DNA of 64,000 nt, taken from NCBI GenBank assembly GCA_030063045.1, contig JAQSEB010000059.1, positions 2,418,001 through 2,482,000 of the forward strand. Reading direction: 5' to 3'. A program made the position numbers and the translations under genes. Source of the stretch: Pratylenchus scribneri. Taxonomy: Eukaryota; Nematoda; Chromadorea; Rhabditida; Pratylenchidae. Below, piece by piece: positions 34,979 to 54,712 of this stretch. The stretch's first letter is position 1. Each line of letters opens with the position of its first letter. The notes under the pieces are model-generated. The model saw only the letters and a list, made by a program, of their open reading frames with translations. It was not told the origin of the DNA and ran no database searches.

Positions 34979-35251
34979 TGGGGAAAATTATTACAATTTT
35001 GATTAGAATGAAGAATAATTTTGGCGAAGAATATTTTTATGAATTATGAGAAGAATATTGGAATGATTCAACACCCTTTTTTGGCCTCTTTCGGTGCCCA
35101 GCCAAATTTGGTATAAATGAATTCGTCATCCAATTTTAATTAATTAGAAAATATAAATAAAATTTAAAGGTATATCATTGAATTAAATGAATAAATTAAT
35201 TTCCATATATATTTAAATTCACCTTCAACTTTAATATTCATTCCCACTGTT

Positions 35252-35575
35252 TTGGTTATGGTTTATCCATTTCATTTCCTCACTCAAAAACCTCATTCCC
35301 AGCCAATTCCCATTCATCCCCTTGGCCATTCCATCATTCATTCTCTGTCTCAATTTTTGCTTCATCTTGTGCTATTCTTTCCCATTTTCTCGGCACACTG
35401 TCCCGCACATTCTGCCCCTCAATTCCTTTCTATTGACTGGCGGCAAAATTGGAAAAATGCCGAAAGGAATATGCGGCCAAATATGCCAATGTCCAATTTC
35501 GCCTGGGGCCATAAAAAACCATTAAAATTAGGGCTATATTGGGAAAAGGTAATTCAATTCTTCTTCCCAAAATGA
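35252..35575 (+). CDS. Possible small secreted protein exon (uncertain)
   Basis: An open frame with a hydrophobic leader (LSQFLLHLVLFFPIFSA) followed by PQFLSIDWRQNWKNAE and FAWGHKKPLKLGLYWEK, after which a GT donor occurs (35550). It could be the first exon of a short secreted protein or noise upstream of the next gene. No family recognised. Confidence 0.25.
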   Translation: MVMVYPFHFLTQKPHSQPIPIHPLGHSIIHSLSQFLLHLVLFFPIFSAHCPAHSAPQFLSIDWRQNWKNAERNMRPNMPMSNFAWGHKKPLKLGLYWEKVIQFFFPK

Positions 35576-35707
35576 AAATAAATGAATGAAATAATTCTCA
35601 ATTAAATTTAATTGCTCAAAGAAAGATTGAAATTTGAATTCCCTTAAAATGGCATCTTTTTATGAAGCATCAACCAGGTTTAAAACATTCCAAAAAATAT
35701 TCCAAAA

Positions 35708-37572
35708 ATGGATTTCAGTGGAATGAATTTTGACCGATTCGCAGACGAAATATTCGGGGAATCGACGAAATTGCGAATGAAACAAACATTTTGGACGGCA
35801 AAACAATTATTGAGGGAAAAATTGGGCCGAAGGGAGGATGAACATTTGATGGCGGCGGATGCAGATTTGGACATGAAATTGGAACAATTCAATCGAATTA
35901 GGGAAAGTACAAAACAATTATTGGATGCATTGGGCCAAATGCAAAGAGAAGTGAGGCTTAAATGGGGGGATTTACCCCTCCCAAAAAATGTGGCCTTCTT
36001 CCCTTTGCCCATTTAGTGCGTCGATTTGGCCAAATATGAATTGGATTTGGCGGATTTGTTATGTTCGGATGGTAAAGGGGAAAAGGCACATTTGCAGCGG
36101 GTAATGCAAATGATGGCAAATAGCCAGGCATTTTCGGCAAAAGAAAGGCAAAAATTGCTTCGTCCAATTGTCCATTTCTACCATGAATTGGATGTGAGTA
36201 CTTTGGAAAATTATTTTGAATTATTTTTTCTTTGAAGGATTTTTATGAGAGGGCCATTTTTGATTGTGAGCAAACGGTGGAGGCAGTGGGCAAAATGCGT
36301 TTGGAATACAGGGGATCCCTCCTTTGGATGAAGAATTGCAGCGAAACATTGGACCCAGAGAGGAGGGATTCAAACAATTTGGAGGTGAAATTGTCAAATT
36401 CTGATCACAAATTTTAATGGCTGATTTTAGGACTTTCGGGCTGTCCAAAATGTGGTCAAAGGGAATAAAATGAGATTGGACAGATTGAAGGAGGATGTGG
36501 GCCAAAAAGTTGATTTATTGCAGAAGGCGAGGAGCAAATTATTCGGGGAATGTTTGGCGGAATACAAAATTGGATTATTGGAATATTTTGAGGCAACTGG
36601 CGCCGAATTGTCGGCCTGTGCCGAAGAAATGGGCGGCTTAGAATCCTATGAAATTGATGTGTTGAAGGTGGGGTGTGGGAGGGGGGATTGAATAAGAAAT
36701 TGGATTCAAATTTGAAAACTGTAGATTTTGAATGACCCAATTGGAGTGGCATTGGAAGAGGAGAATGAACAAAAACAAAGGCAAAATATTAATAAAGGTG
36801 AAAGAGAAAGGCGAAGAAGAATGGAATCGGAAAATGATGAAAGGTTGGTTGAATTGATGATGATAAATGGAATATATTTTATTATTTTAACAGTTTAATT
36901 GAATTGGAGGAGGTGGAAGTGGCAGAAGTATGCGAACCTGAAATGGACAGAGTCCGGGAATTATTGCGATTTAATGATGATGAAGATGAGAGGGGAATTA
37001 ATTTATGGGGGGAGGAGGATGGGGAGGTGGAATTGATGGCCACAAATTCTGGTGGACTAAATTTACTGAAACATTCAAATGAAATGGCAAATTATGGTGA
37101 CCAAGGATTGATGGCATTTGCTGAAGAAAGCAGCAGAGGAAGGTGAAGTGGATCCGAATGGATTTGAATGAATTTCTTGATTAATTTTTAGACAAATGGA
37201 TTCTCCGAATTTTGAATTGAAATTGGGAATTGATGGAATTGGAAGACAAAAGTCGGAAAGCCCTTTGGCAATTTTCGGTGAAGAAAAGGAAGAAAAAATC
37301 AAAGGAATCGAAAAATTGGATGACATTTTCCAACAATTTGGGCATTTTGGTGGAAATGATAAAAATGGAGTAAAGGAAGAAATTCCAAAATTGGTGCCGC
37401 CACCGCCAAATCAACAAAAAAGTAGCCAAAAAGGTTGTTTTGAAGGAGGAGGGGGATTGAAATAATTTGAATAATCGAAGATGAAGCAAATTGGGGTAAA
37501 GCATCAAACAACAGTGGGAAAATGAGCGGATGTTTGTTGGAAGAAGTGGGCGAAGATGAATTATTCCATTGA
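35708..37572 (+). CDS. ric-19: ICA69 / RIC-19 arfaptin-homology (BAR-like) protein
   Basis: Orthologue of islet cell autoantigen ICA69 and C. elegans RIC-19, a Golgi- and vesicle-associated BAR-type protein that acts with PICK1 and Rab2 in dense-core vesicle formation. The start reads MDFSGMNFDRFADEIFG; the family block TFWTAKQLLREKLG then RREDEHLMAADADLDMKLEQF is nearly diagnostic. Later exons give FYHELD, MRLEYRGSLLWMKNCSETLD, KEDVGQKVDLLQKARSKLF and LEYFEATGAEL, the third long helix of the AH/BAR domain. The C-terminal half is acidic and low-complexity (IELEEVEVAEV, DDEDERGINLWGEEDGEVEL), as in ICA69. About seven exons. The end is uncertain: one frame stops at 37465, and splicing into EANWGKASNNSG leads to a stop at 37570-37572. 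Confidence 0.9.
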
Positions 37573-37781
37573 ATTTGAATAACATTTTAATGCATTTTAA
37601 AATAATTAAATTTGATTAAATGATTATTTTTATTTGTTTGATTAAAAATAGAATTATGCTTTGTTGAACAATTAATTCTTTTATGCCCCAACCCCCAAAA
37701 AAATATTAAAACATTCATATTTTTGCTGTTGAATCAATATTTCCCCAACGATTATTTACATATTCCCTTTACCAAAATAAA

Positions 37782-38368
37782 ATGTTCTTATTTGTCTATG
37801 GAACTTTACGCCATAAATTCCAAGGGGAAATGGCCAATCGATTGGCGGAAGAAAGTGAATGGATTGGCCCAGCGATTGTGGAAAATGCTGAATTGTATCG
37901 AATTAAGGGCGAACAATTCGATTATCCGGCAATGATTTTGGTGGGACGTGGGATATACGGATTAATTGATGTGGAATTAAAAATATATTATCATTGAATT
38001 TTAATATTCACAAATTATTAATTAATTAATTAATTGGACCAAATAAATTCATCAAAATTTCCATACAGTTGGCAAAATCAAAAGGATTGGTCTATGGCGA
38101 CATTTTCCGGCTTTTGAATCCTTCGATAACACTGAATTGGCTGGACGAATACGAAGAATGTGGACCAAAATATTCGCAACCGAATGAATATTTGAGGATG
38201 GAAATTGAGGCAAAATTGATGATGAATGGTGGCAAATTGGCAGCAATTGCCTACATTTGGAATTGGCCAATTCAAAATGAAAAAGGTGAATTTGTGGAGC
38301 CGGTGATTGGGCGGATTGACAATGGAGATTGGCTGTTGGAGGTGGAAAATGTGAATGGAAATAAATGA
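37782..38368 (+). CDS. AIG2/GGACT-type gamma-glutamylcyclotransferase-like protein
   Basis: Two exons. Exon 1 begins MFLFVYGTLRHKFQGEMANR; VYGTLR is the family's substrate-loop motif. It continues LYRIKGEQFDYPAMI and RGIYGLID, then an intron from about 37970 to 38068 leads into LAKSKGLVYGDIFRL. LDEYEECGP carries the catalytic Glu expected from GGACT and GGCT structures, and ends in AAIAYIWNWPI. Size (about 160 aa) fits the single-domain YtfP/AIG2-like group. Enzymes of this fold release 5-oxoproline from gamma-glutamyl amines or dipeptides; which substrate is used here cannot be told. Lies 209 bp after ric-19 on the same strand. Confidence 0.85.
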
Positions 38369-39253
38369 GTGAAATAATGGGACGATGGAATTATTATATT
38401 TATTAGATATTATTTTAATTACTTAAATATATTTAAAAATGGCAAAAACTCATAAAAATAAAAACTATAAATTTTTCTGGTAATTCATTAAAATTTTCTT
38501 GGTTATATTTGCCCACTGATTTGCTCTGCAGCCGATAAATGAAAAGAAGAGAGGATATGGTACTCCATTTGTTGGAAATGAAGGGAATGTCAAAGTTTCC
38601 TTGCCCCCAGCATAAATCATAATTCCCTTTCTTTCATTTTCCAACCCTTATCGTATCAAAGTGGCATTCAATTTTATTGAACAAATTGATAAATTGATGA
38701 ATATATGGATTAAATTATTTATTTATTTAATTTTAATTCATTTTGGCCGACAATGGTGAAAATGGAGAATAATAAAAGAATTGTATTCCTTTAAATCCAT
38801 TTTAAGTTTTTGTTAGATTTATGGAGTTTAAATTATGTTTTCAATTTATGATGATCAGTGATTGTCAGCTTTGCTTTGCTTTTTCAATAACTTTTTTGGC
38901 ACATTTTTTGCTCTTTTTTTCTAATAGTTTCAATATTCCAGATTCCTTTACTTATTTTATAATTTAGGTTGATCGAGTTCAATTTCCATTCAAAATCAAT
39001 AAAATCATTTGTTTATTTGCTGTTTAATTATTCTGTGTTCTGCTGGGGCAAAACAATTTGATTTAGTGGAGGGAAAAAGAATACCTTTTAAGATGCTTTT
39101 GAATTATTTTCTGGTATTTTGATTGACTCTAATGATAATGATGGTTGATCTTATTTTTTTTGCTATAAATATTGATTTGATCGATGTTGGGTTTTTATAA
39201 GCCTTTTTAATTGAAGACTGAAAATATTCCCCCCCCCCCCCCCCCCCATCTCG
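38369..39253. other. Intergenic, ending in a C19 homopolymer
   Basis: AT-rich. A run of 19 cytosines fills 39229-39247, seven bases before the first ATG of the next gene. Nothing else seen. Confidence 0.5.
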
Positions 39254-40312
39254 ATGTTATTAAATTCGCATTTATCAATTTCCTCTCCGGATTTCACAAA
39301 ATTGCATATTGCAAAGAAAAATTGGCCACAAAATGAGGTCATCGAAAATAAAAATATTCGTGAAAAATGCACAAAAATATTGTGGACAAATATTTGCAAT
39401 TTTCCTTCGCCGGCGACTGTTTGTTTTGACGTTGATTCAACCGTGACAAAAGTTTGACGAAAATATGTATTCTTCAACCAATCAAATGAATTGCCCTCAA
39501 CAGGACGAAATGATTGATCAATTCGCAACATTTTTGGGCAAAAATGTTCAGCACATCACAAATCAGGCAATGAATGGGAATTTGACTTTTGAGGAGGCAA
39601 TTGCCACTCGATTGGCCTTTCTGAATCCAACGCAAAGAGAATATGAACAATTTATTGAAAAATATGAACCCCAATTCACCCCGAAGGTCCATTCCCTTTA
39701 AATATAGTCAAAATATCATTTTATCCAATATAGGTGAAAGAATTAATCGCCCATCTGCAGGATCATGGGATTCCAGTTTTTCTGGTGACCGGTGGATTTC
39801 GCGAAATTGTTGAACAAAAAATTGCAACCAAATTGGCCATTCCTTCGAGTCGAATTTTTTCAAATCTTCTTCATTTCGATTCGGACGGAAAATATTTGAA
39901 TTTTGATAGAAGCCAATTAACGAGCAAATCCGGTACAAAAATGGTTGGAAAAGCAGGAGTTTGTGCATTTTTGAAGAAAAAGTAATGATTTTGAGTGGAA
40001 TAAATTTGGATTTTTGTGTATATTAAGATTTGGCTATAAACTTTTGGTAATGATTGGGGATGGAAGCACTGACATGGAGGCACGCCCGCCTGCCGATTGT
40101 TTCATTTGTTTTGGGGGAAATCAAGTGATTTAATACAAAATTAAATAATGGAATTTATTCAAAAGATTCGAGAAAAAGTGCGACTGGAATCGGATTGGTT
40201 TGTTGTGAATTTTGATGAACTTTTAGATGGAATCAGAGAAAACAACAATTTCATAAATTGTTCGCATAAATGGCAGCAAAAGAAAGATTATGAAAGATCC
40301 AATTCATTTTAG
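39254..40312 (+). CDS. psph: Phosphoserine phosphatase
   Basis: Last step of serine synthesis: phosphoserine to serine. The HAD motif I VCFDVDSTVT is followed through a small intron by KDEMIDQFATFLGKN; then LTFEEAIATRLAFLNP, KELIAHLQDHGIPVFLVTGG (motif II with Thr/Ser-Gly-Gly), FREIVEQKIATKL, SKSGTKMVGKAG (motif III Lys) and MIGDGSTDMEARPPADCFI (motif IV) occur in the family order, and the last exon gives VRLESDWFVVNFDELLDGI before a short unusual tail ending at TAG 40310-40312. About five exons. The N-terminus upstream of the catalytic Asp is longer than in animals I recall; ATG 39254 is the only in-frame start seen. It lies directly downstream of a C19 run. Cytosolic. Confidence 0.92.
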
Positions 40313-40620
40313 GACTTAATTATGTCATTGTTTTAGGGATTAGAATTATGAATGATGTTTATTTTACTTTATAGTTTGAACATATTTGATTTTTCTTTCA
40401 ATCGAAGTCATTCATAAATTTATAAGTACGAATACGATTATATAAAAGAAATTTGATCCCGAGGAATATGGTGGAAGTAGAAAATGAACTCAAAATGAAA
40501 TAATTGTTTGTTGAAAGAATTGGAAAGGTACTCATAAAATTTGTGGCCATTTGGATTACTCGAAATTGTTCATAAATCATAAATCAACATGGGGATTAAA
40601 TATTTTAATTCCTGCAAAAA
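40313..40620. other. Intergenic
   Basis: About 300 bp AT-rich spacer between phosphoserine phosphatase and bestrophin; nothing recognised. Confidence 0.35.
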
Positions 40621-42264
40621 ATGACAATTTCATATCAATTTGACATTGCCTCGAGCAAAACTTGGAGCTTTGTGAAAGTTATTTGTCGATGGAAAGGGTC
40701 CGTCTGGAAGTCGGTTATTGTGGAATTGTTTCTTTGGTTGGCCATTTATTATGCCATTTTCATCCTTTACCGATTCATATTGGACCAAGAACAACAAAAG
40801 TGAGTGATTATCAATTTATTTTATTCCAATATATAGATTCTTCGCTGAATTGGCCAATTATACATATTCAACGACGGAATATTTGCCCCTCACATTTATG
40901 TTGGGTTTTTTCGTCAAAATTGTGGTCGATCGTTGGCGAGACATGTTCGAACATATTGGCTTCATTGACAGGTACAAAAAGGATAAACTTTGGATTATTT
41001 GAATTATAATTCGTCAGTGCCGCTTTCTTTGTGGCCAATCTCATTCAAGGGAATGATGAGGAGAGCATTCGGACTCGACGCAACATTCTTCGTTATTTAT
41101 GCCTTAGTCAAGTCCTACTTTTGAGGGACATTAGCATCAAAGTTCGCAGAAGATTTCCCACAATTGAATCGGTGGTCCAAGCTGGTGGATACATTCGATT
41201 TTTTCAAATATTTTATTAAGGCTTTTCCCATGAGCATGAAATGCGCCAGATGATCAATTCGAGGATTGAGGACTTCTATTGGATGCCCGTGAATTGGGCA
41301 TGTGCATTGGCGCATCAGATGAGGGAAAAGGGCAAAATCATTGGCGATCCACAGCAAGTGATGGTCCTGAATTCAATTCTGGAATTTCAAAGAAAATTGC
41401 AGGCAATTCTCAAAACATTCTTCAAATCCGAATTCATTATTCCCGCATTTTTAGGCACTTTGCAACTATGATTGGGTTATTATAATATACCTAAATTAAT
41501 GATGAGTATTTTGACCAAAGGTGCCAGTGCCAATTGCCTATCCCCAAGTCGTATTCGTCACAATTCGTGTTTATTTCCTCATTTGTTGCATTTCTCGCCA
41601 ATTCATTATTGGCGGAAATGGGGAAATTGTGAAGCATCGAAATGTTCTCCTCAAATTCTCAAATATAATTAAATCTTTTATCATTTTTAGTTTGATTTGC
41701 TCTTTCCTTTCATGACTGTTCTTCAATTCGTAAAAATTTAAATCTGATTCATTTTTCCATAAGATTCAGATTTTCTATATGGGTTGGTTGAAAGTTGCAG
41801 AAGCATTGCTTAATCCCGTAAGAAATTGGTTCAAAATGAATTACTCCTCCTCCCTTCACACAGTTTGGAGAAGACGATGACGATTTTGAGAGTAATTTCA
41901 TCATTGATCGAAATGTTACGGTATTCATAAATAAGGCCTAATCAAGGAAATGGCCCCATCATTTGAGTTGGCCATGTTTGTCTCCAGCCACCCTAAAATT
42001 CCGGAACAAAAGGCCGATTTGCTTCATCCAGAATTGGGACTTCTTTATTCAGAACAATCCATGGGAATTTCAAATAATTTGTTGAGCAATTCGGTCAAAG
42101 AATTAGAATTGGACAAAACTGACAAGACAAAAAGGGAGGATGGTACCGTGAAAATGGTGCGAAAGCCGACAGTAGTCAATGCTGATGGTCCCCCTGCCAA
42201 TCTTTTTGGCTCATCAAATTGTAATTCGAATGGATTCAATGAAAAAATGAATGGATATTTCTAA
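40621..42264 (+). CDS. Bestrophin-family chloride channel
   Basis: Starts MTISYQFDIASSKTWSF with RWKGSVWKSVIVELFLWL, the conserved bestrophin N-terminus. Then FMLGFFVKIVVDRWRDMFEH, SAAFFVANLIQGNDEESIRTRRN, ILRYLCLSQVLLLRDISIKV, EDFYWMPVNWACALAHQMRE and DPQQVMVLNSILEFQRKL follow. VPVPIAYPQVVF and the calcium-clasp region NPFGEDDDDFESNFIIDRN complete the channel. The C-terminal tail from about 41950 is variable and Asn/Ser-rich. About nine exons. Nematodes have a large best gene family of anion channels; I cannot assign the exact paralogue. Plasma-membrane pentamer expected, calcium-gated given the intact acidic cluster. Confidence 0.92.
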
Positions 42265-42767
42265 ATAAATATTTGGTTTTTTCGGGAATTGTAATAAATC
42301 AAAGTCCAATTCAATTGGCCAATAAAAAATTGGAAAACAGTATTTAATTGACGGAAAAATCACTGATAGCGAAAAGATTATAATGGCACTTATATATCCA
42401 ATTGATAAATCTTTTGAAATGCATTGTTTTTGTTTGAAAATGAATTGACTGAGGTTAACAAATTTTAAATTGGTTTTGAACCAAAACCCAAATGGTTCAA
42501 ACGGTTTAATACCCTAATTTTTGATAAAACTATTAAATTATATATCAATCGACGCGTCTTGATGAGATTTATCGATTTTGATTAAATTTGAGGGTATACT
42601 CAACCGTAAAATTCTATGTAATTAATATTTTTCGCCTACTAAATTAAGAAATGCATAATCCATTTTTTGATGAATTTATCCAATTATAAATAATAAATGA
42701 AATGCGTAAAATATGTAAAAAATAAATAAGTGAATTGTTAATCATCCTCCATCCATAATAATTTTCT
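42265..42767. repeat. Intergenic with partial copy of the intron MITE (about 42470-42610)
   Basis: Words ACCAAAA...CAAATGG, AAATTATATATCAATCGACG, TTGATGAGATTTATCG and CAACCGTAAAA line up with the reverse complement of the element at 9213-9453, with substitutions. Otherwise AT-rich with no gene. Confidence 0.55.
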
Positions 42768-44533
42768 TTATTCTTCTTCATCTTCGACCATGAATTCCCG
42801 ATTTGCTTTTGTGCGCTTTCTCTGCAACCATATTCCCTGATTATGTTGATTTTGTTGGGCAGCCTTGAATTGTTTCTCCATCTGTTCCCCAAATGAATTC
42901 TTAATTATTCCTTGCAAATCGGACTAAGGTTAAAATAATTTCCAAAGAAATATTACACCATCACTCACATTCAATCGTTTCAAAGTGTTTTTCACATCCG
43001 GCTGTCCCACCAATTTCTCATTTTCGTGCACAATTCCCTGAATTCGGCTAATGGCTGTGCCAATCATTTCACTTGCCATTGCATGTTGTTTCCGTTCGCA
43101 TTCTTTTATTGCCTTCGCCCGGGTTCTGCTCGCAATCGATTGAATCATTCCCAAATTTTGAATTGTTGAAGGTGTTTGAATAATCGGCATTCCTTCATCC
43201 ATTTTGTTGAATGGAGTGGCCATTTGAATTTTTTGGCTGAATTGCGAATTGCAAGCTTAAAAAATTAATCCGAATTTTTTAAAAATTTTTTTAAATATAA
43301 ACATACGAGTTTGGCGAAATTCCTCCGGCGGTGTTTGTTCGACAATTTCATCATTGATTGTCATTCGAAATGATTTTCCGTCCCAATCCCAATTGCCCAT
43401 TTTTGACAAAGGAGTTTCTGGAATGGTGATTATTGGTTCAAGGCCCTCCACTGGTTCGAACAATGAGAATCGGGTGCTTCTTTTCTTTGGTGGTGAATAA
43501 TCTGTAATAATTTTTATTTAATTTGATTCAAAATTCATTAAGAAAATAATTACTTTTCCCATATGAGGTTGAAGGTCCATTGTCGAGGCTAAGCGAATTC
43601 ACTTTTCGTCGTTTTGCCAAATTCTCACACTGTTCTTCTTCATTTTCTTCTTCCTTTTTCCCCTCAATTGCGAGCATTTTGTGTTTTATTGTCGGTGGTA
43701 ATTTTATTAATTTTTGTTGATTATTGAACAATGCGGAAATCGCATCCAAACCGCCACAAAATTTGTAAGTTTCTGTGCTTGTTCGTAAGATGACATCGAG
43801 TTGAATATTTTTTGGTGGATCTGCTGCCTTTCCTTCATATTTCACCAATGCCTTTGAATTCAAAATTTTATATTTTATTACAATAAAATGATCCCAAACC
43901 GTGCAACGTCTTTGCTGTTGATCCGCATTCTCTTTTTCATCATCCTTTGGTTTCATTTCCAGCTTTTTATTTGAATCTTGTTTCTTCATTATTTTAGTGT
44001 ATTTTGCATCAAAATCCTTTAAAATATTTCAATTTATTTTTATTTTTTAGAAAACTTTGAGCCAAAAACCTTATTCAATTTTTTCCATTGTGCTATTCCT
44101 TTTTTGTTCCGTAGTTCTGGATCTGGTGCGGGCGTAGAAATGAGAGCATCGCCGATTGGGCCTTTCATGCATTTTTTCTGCCGATTGATCATTTCCATCA
44201 ATTGCACATCATTCTCTGCTGTGCATAATTCTGGATCAAATTCAATCTAAAAATTTAAGGATTTTTATTATGGGAATAGTTTTATTTTATTACCTCTTCC
44301 TTATCCGCATCCTTATTCAATCTAAATACAAGTCCAGATGTTGAATTTTTGTATTTCTGCTCTATTTGATCCACGTTGAATAGAAATCGGTGTTGAGCCC
44401 GTCGAAATTCATGTTCAAATATTTTTGGTAGATCAGTTGAAGTTGAGGTTAAATTCGTTGAAGCTGATGAGTTTGTATTTGAAGAATTTGGTTTTTCTTC
44501 TTTTTTTGTAGGTAGACCCTTTTGTCGGACCAT
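42768..44533 (-). CDS. Unknown, probably nuclear protein
   Basis: About seven exons starting MVRQKGLPTKKEEKPN with a Ser/Thr/Asn-rich segment. Next come FEHEFRRAQHRFLFNVDQIE, FDPELCTAENDVQLMEMIN, RQKKCMKGPIGDALIS, KKGIAQWKKLNKDFDAKYTK, a large charged exon (KLEMKPKDDEKENADQQ..., VIKYKILNSKALVKYEGK, ENLAKRRKVNSLSLD with a KRRK patch), FEPVEGLEPIITIPETPLSK, MGNWDWDGKSFRM, TPFNKMDEGMPIIQTPS and a helical C-terminal region ending FMVEDEEE. No signal peptide or membrane segment. TP-rich motifs (IPETPLSK, QTPSTIQ) look like kinase sites, suggesting chromatin or cell-division function, but I recognise no family and infer none. Confidence 0.6.
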
Positions 44534-44986
44534 TTTCTTTAAAAAAATGATTAAAAAATTTAATTTTTTTTCAACAAATTGTTATATAAACAATAAAATT
44601 AAATTATGTAAAAGGAATTCTAGATAAATGATATGAACCTAGATTAATTACGGAATCTAGAATGTAAATTTGGATCGAATAGTCAATCAATATATTTAAA
44701 AATCAAAATTACTATTTTGACAAATCAAAAAAAGATGGGTGATATCTGATTCTGATGTGTAGTGAAAATCCGGTTTTCGGGTAGAGTACGGGTAAATTTT
44801 TTCCTATTGGTTTTGATGGGTAAGATTAATTAGACCGAGATTGAAAGAGAGGAGTTTATTTCTTATTTATTATTCGCGAAATCAGCCACCCTATTTTCAT
44901 TGTAAAATCAAATATCGACTGATTATGGGAAAATGCGTAATCTTTTTTGTTGATCATCTTTTTTGAACAAATTTTGTATTATATCT

Positions 44987-45323
44987 ATGCAAAAAATGGC
45001 ACCCAATGTTCATCGAAGATTGCGGACTTCATATTTTCCATTTTTCCTAGTAATTCTTTTCCTACCAATAATTCGTGAATCTGAATCAATGGTTTTGACG
45101 AGTCCAAAGATGAAAGAAATTGGTACACGTACAATGACTTTATAATTTAATCCTTTCTAATTTAAAAAAAATAGAAAATAAGCGGAATGACTTGAATGTA
45201 CGACGAGGCTTCGAACGTTTTGCAGAAGATGGGCCATTTAGTGATGGTTTGTTGGATAATTATTAAGGAAAAATTACATGTTTTTGTTTGGATATTTCAG
45301 ATCTAAATTTTCTGCATATTTGA
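44987..45323 (+). CDS. Candidate neuropeptide-like precursor, ~75 aa
   Basis: Three exons (44987-45122, 45175-45246, 45301-45323) with clean GT...AG introns (45123-45174, 45247-45300) and compatible phases. The first ATG starts MQKMAPNVHRRLRTSY and a hydrophobic core FPFFLVILFLPII, a plausible signal peptide with a somewhat long basic N-region. The mature part is short and has dibasic sites: ...ENKR, then NDLNVRR, then GFERFAEDGPFSDDL... to the stop TGA at 45321-45323. KR and RR spacing resembles prohormone-convertase processing and would release a C-terminal ~20-residue peptide. There is no Gly for amidation. No known nematode nlp or flp motif is recognised. Could alternatively be a small secreted protein or a chance frame; the coherent splicing argues for a gene. 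Confidence 0.5.
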
Positions 45324-45967
45324 TATTTGATTCAACTTCGTCTATTCTGTGTTTTATGATTATGATGAAAGATGATGAAATGATTTATTAATGAATAAAT
45401 TAAATAGAGCAAAATTCTAATTTTGATATAAAAATTCAAGATAATCATCGTCTAATAAAAGTCCACTTAAAAAGAGATTGATGAATCTCAAATGAATGAT
45501 AAATAATGAATAATGTCCCTCGGATTGTGGAAATGGAATTAATCAATAAATTTGTTGGATTTGGATACGGTATGCCGACCTCACCCATCTACAAGATAGT
45601 AAACAAGTAACAAAAGTATTGACGTCATCATTTCGTACAATGGCGGCATCCATCCACTTATTAATAGCTTTTTGCATAGCATTCTAGGCTCCTCTCTATA
45701 TTCCGAAGTATTTTCTCGTTCATTACATTTGAGAAACATTTCCTTGTTCCTTCCCCCAAAGCCTCAAACACAACTCTTATAAAAAACCAGCCTCATATAT
45801 TTTAGTAAACACTTCCTTTTCAAAAATAGAAAATAATAACCCTCCCTCCCAACCAATATTAATAATTTCATTATTATCAATCATTTCATTTACGTTGATT
45901 TTTAAAACACCAAATTCCATAAAAAATTTAGAGAATTTATAAAATCATTTTGCAATTTATATAAATA
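45324..45967. promoter_or_regulatory. Upstream region of Mi-2 with CRE-like palindrome
   Basis: AT-rich with a palindromic TGACGTCA at 45620-45627, the consensus for CREB/ATF-type bZIP factors, and a YY1-like ACAATGGCGGC at about 45638. Both lie about 330-350 bp upstream of the Mi-2 start. Sites of this length occur by chance, so function is only suggested. Confidence 0.35.
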
Positions 45968-54199
<8,232 letters not shown>

Positions 54200-54712
54200 A
54201 GACGAAACAATTTGATGATGTCGCCCTCCCCCGAAGAGCTCTTTGCATAACCAATTTTTAAATTTGAGCACCAATCAATCCACATTTCATTTTAGTTATT
54301 TCATTTTTTAATTTAATTCATTTTCGCACTATTTTAATTCTCTGTTTGTTTGTGTTTCCCTTCCCTCCTCCACGTATCCTTCATTGACTCTCATTCTCAT
54401 TATTAAATTTATTTTGTAATTTCATCAAACTTATATAAATTGGATAAATGGAAAATGGCATTTAATTTCATTAGTGCAAAATTGATCTCCATAAGTTATA
54501 GAAAGGGGCCTGATTTGTTTTGAAGGATTCTTTGTCATTTAAAAATATTTTTCCCAAATCGAACCTGCGTTAAAAATGAAAAAAAACTGGGTCTTAGCCA
54601 ACTGCGCTAATAAGCTCATTGGTGGTACCAAATATATATTAAGATAAAGGTATTAAAAAAAAAAGTAAAATTTTCATAAAAATGGATAATATAAAAATAA
54701 ATCACTTTTTTA
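54200..54712. other. Intergenic, with tRNA-derived repeat
   Basis: Convergent region between Mi-2 (+) and a membrane-protein gene (-). Apart from the tRNA-like element at 54550-54630 only AT-rich DNA is seen. Confidence 0.4.
54550..54630 (-). repeat. tRNA-derived repeat
   Basis: On the minus strand: A box TTAGCGCAGTTGGCTAAGAC, an A/T-rich middle, then B box CGCAGGTTCGATTTGGG. The arms do not pair as a functional tRNA. Same A-box wording as the elements in the lipin introns. Confidence 0.6.
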
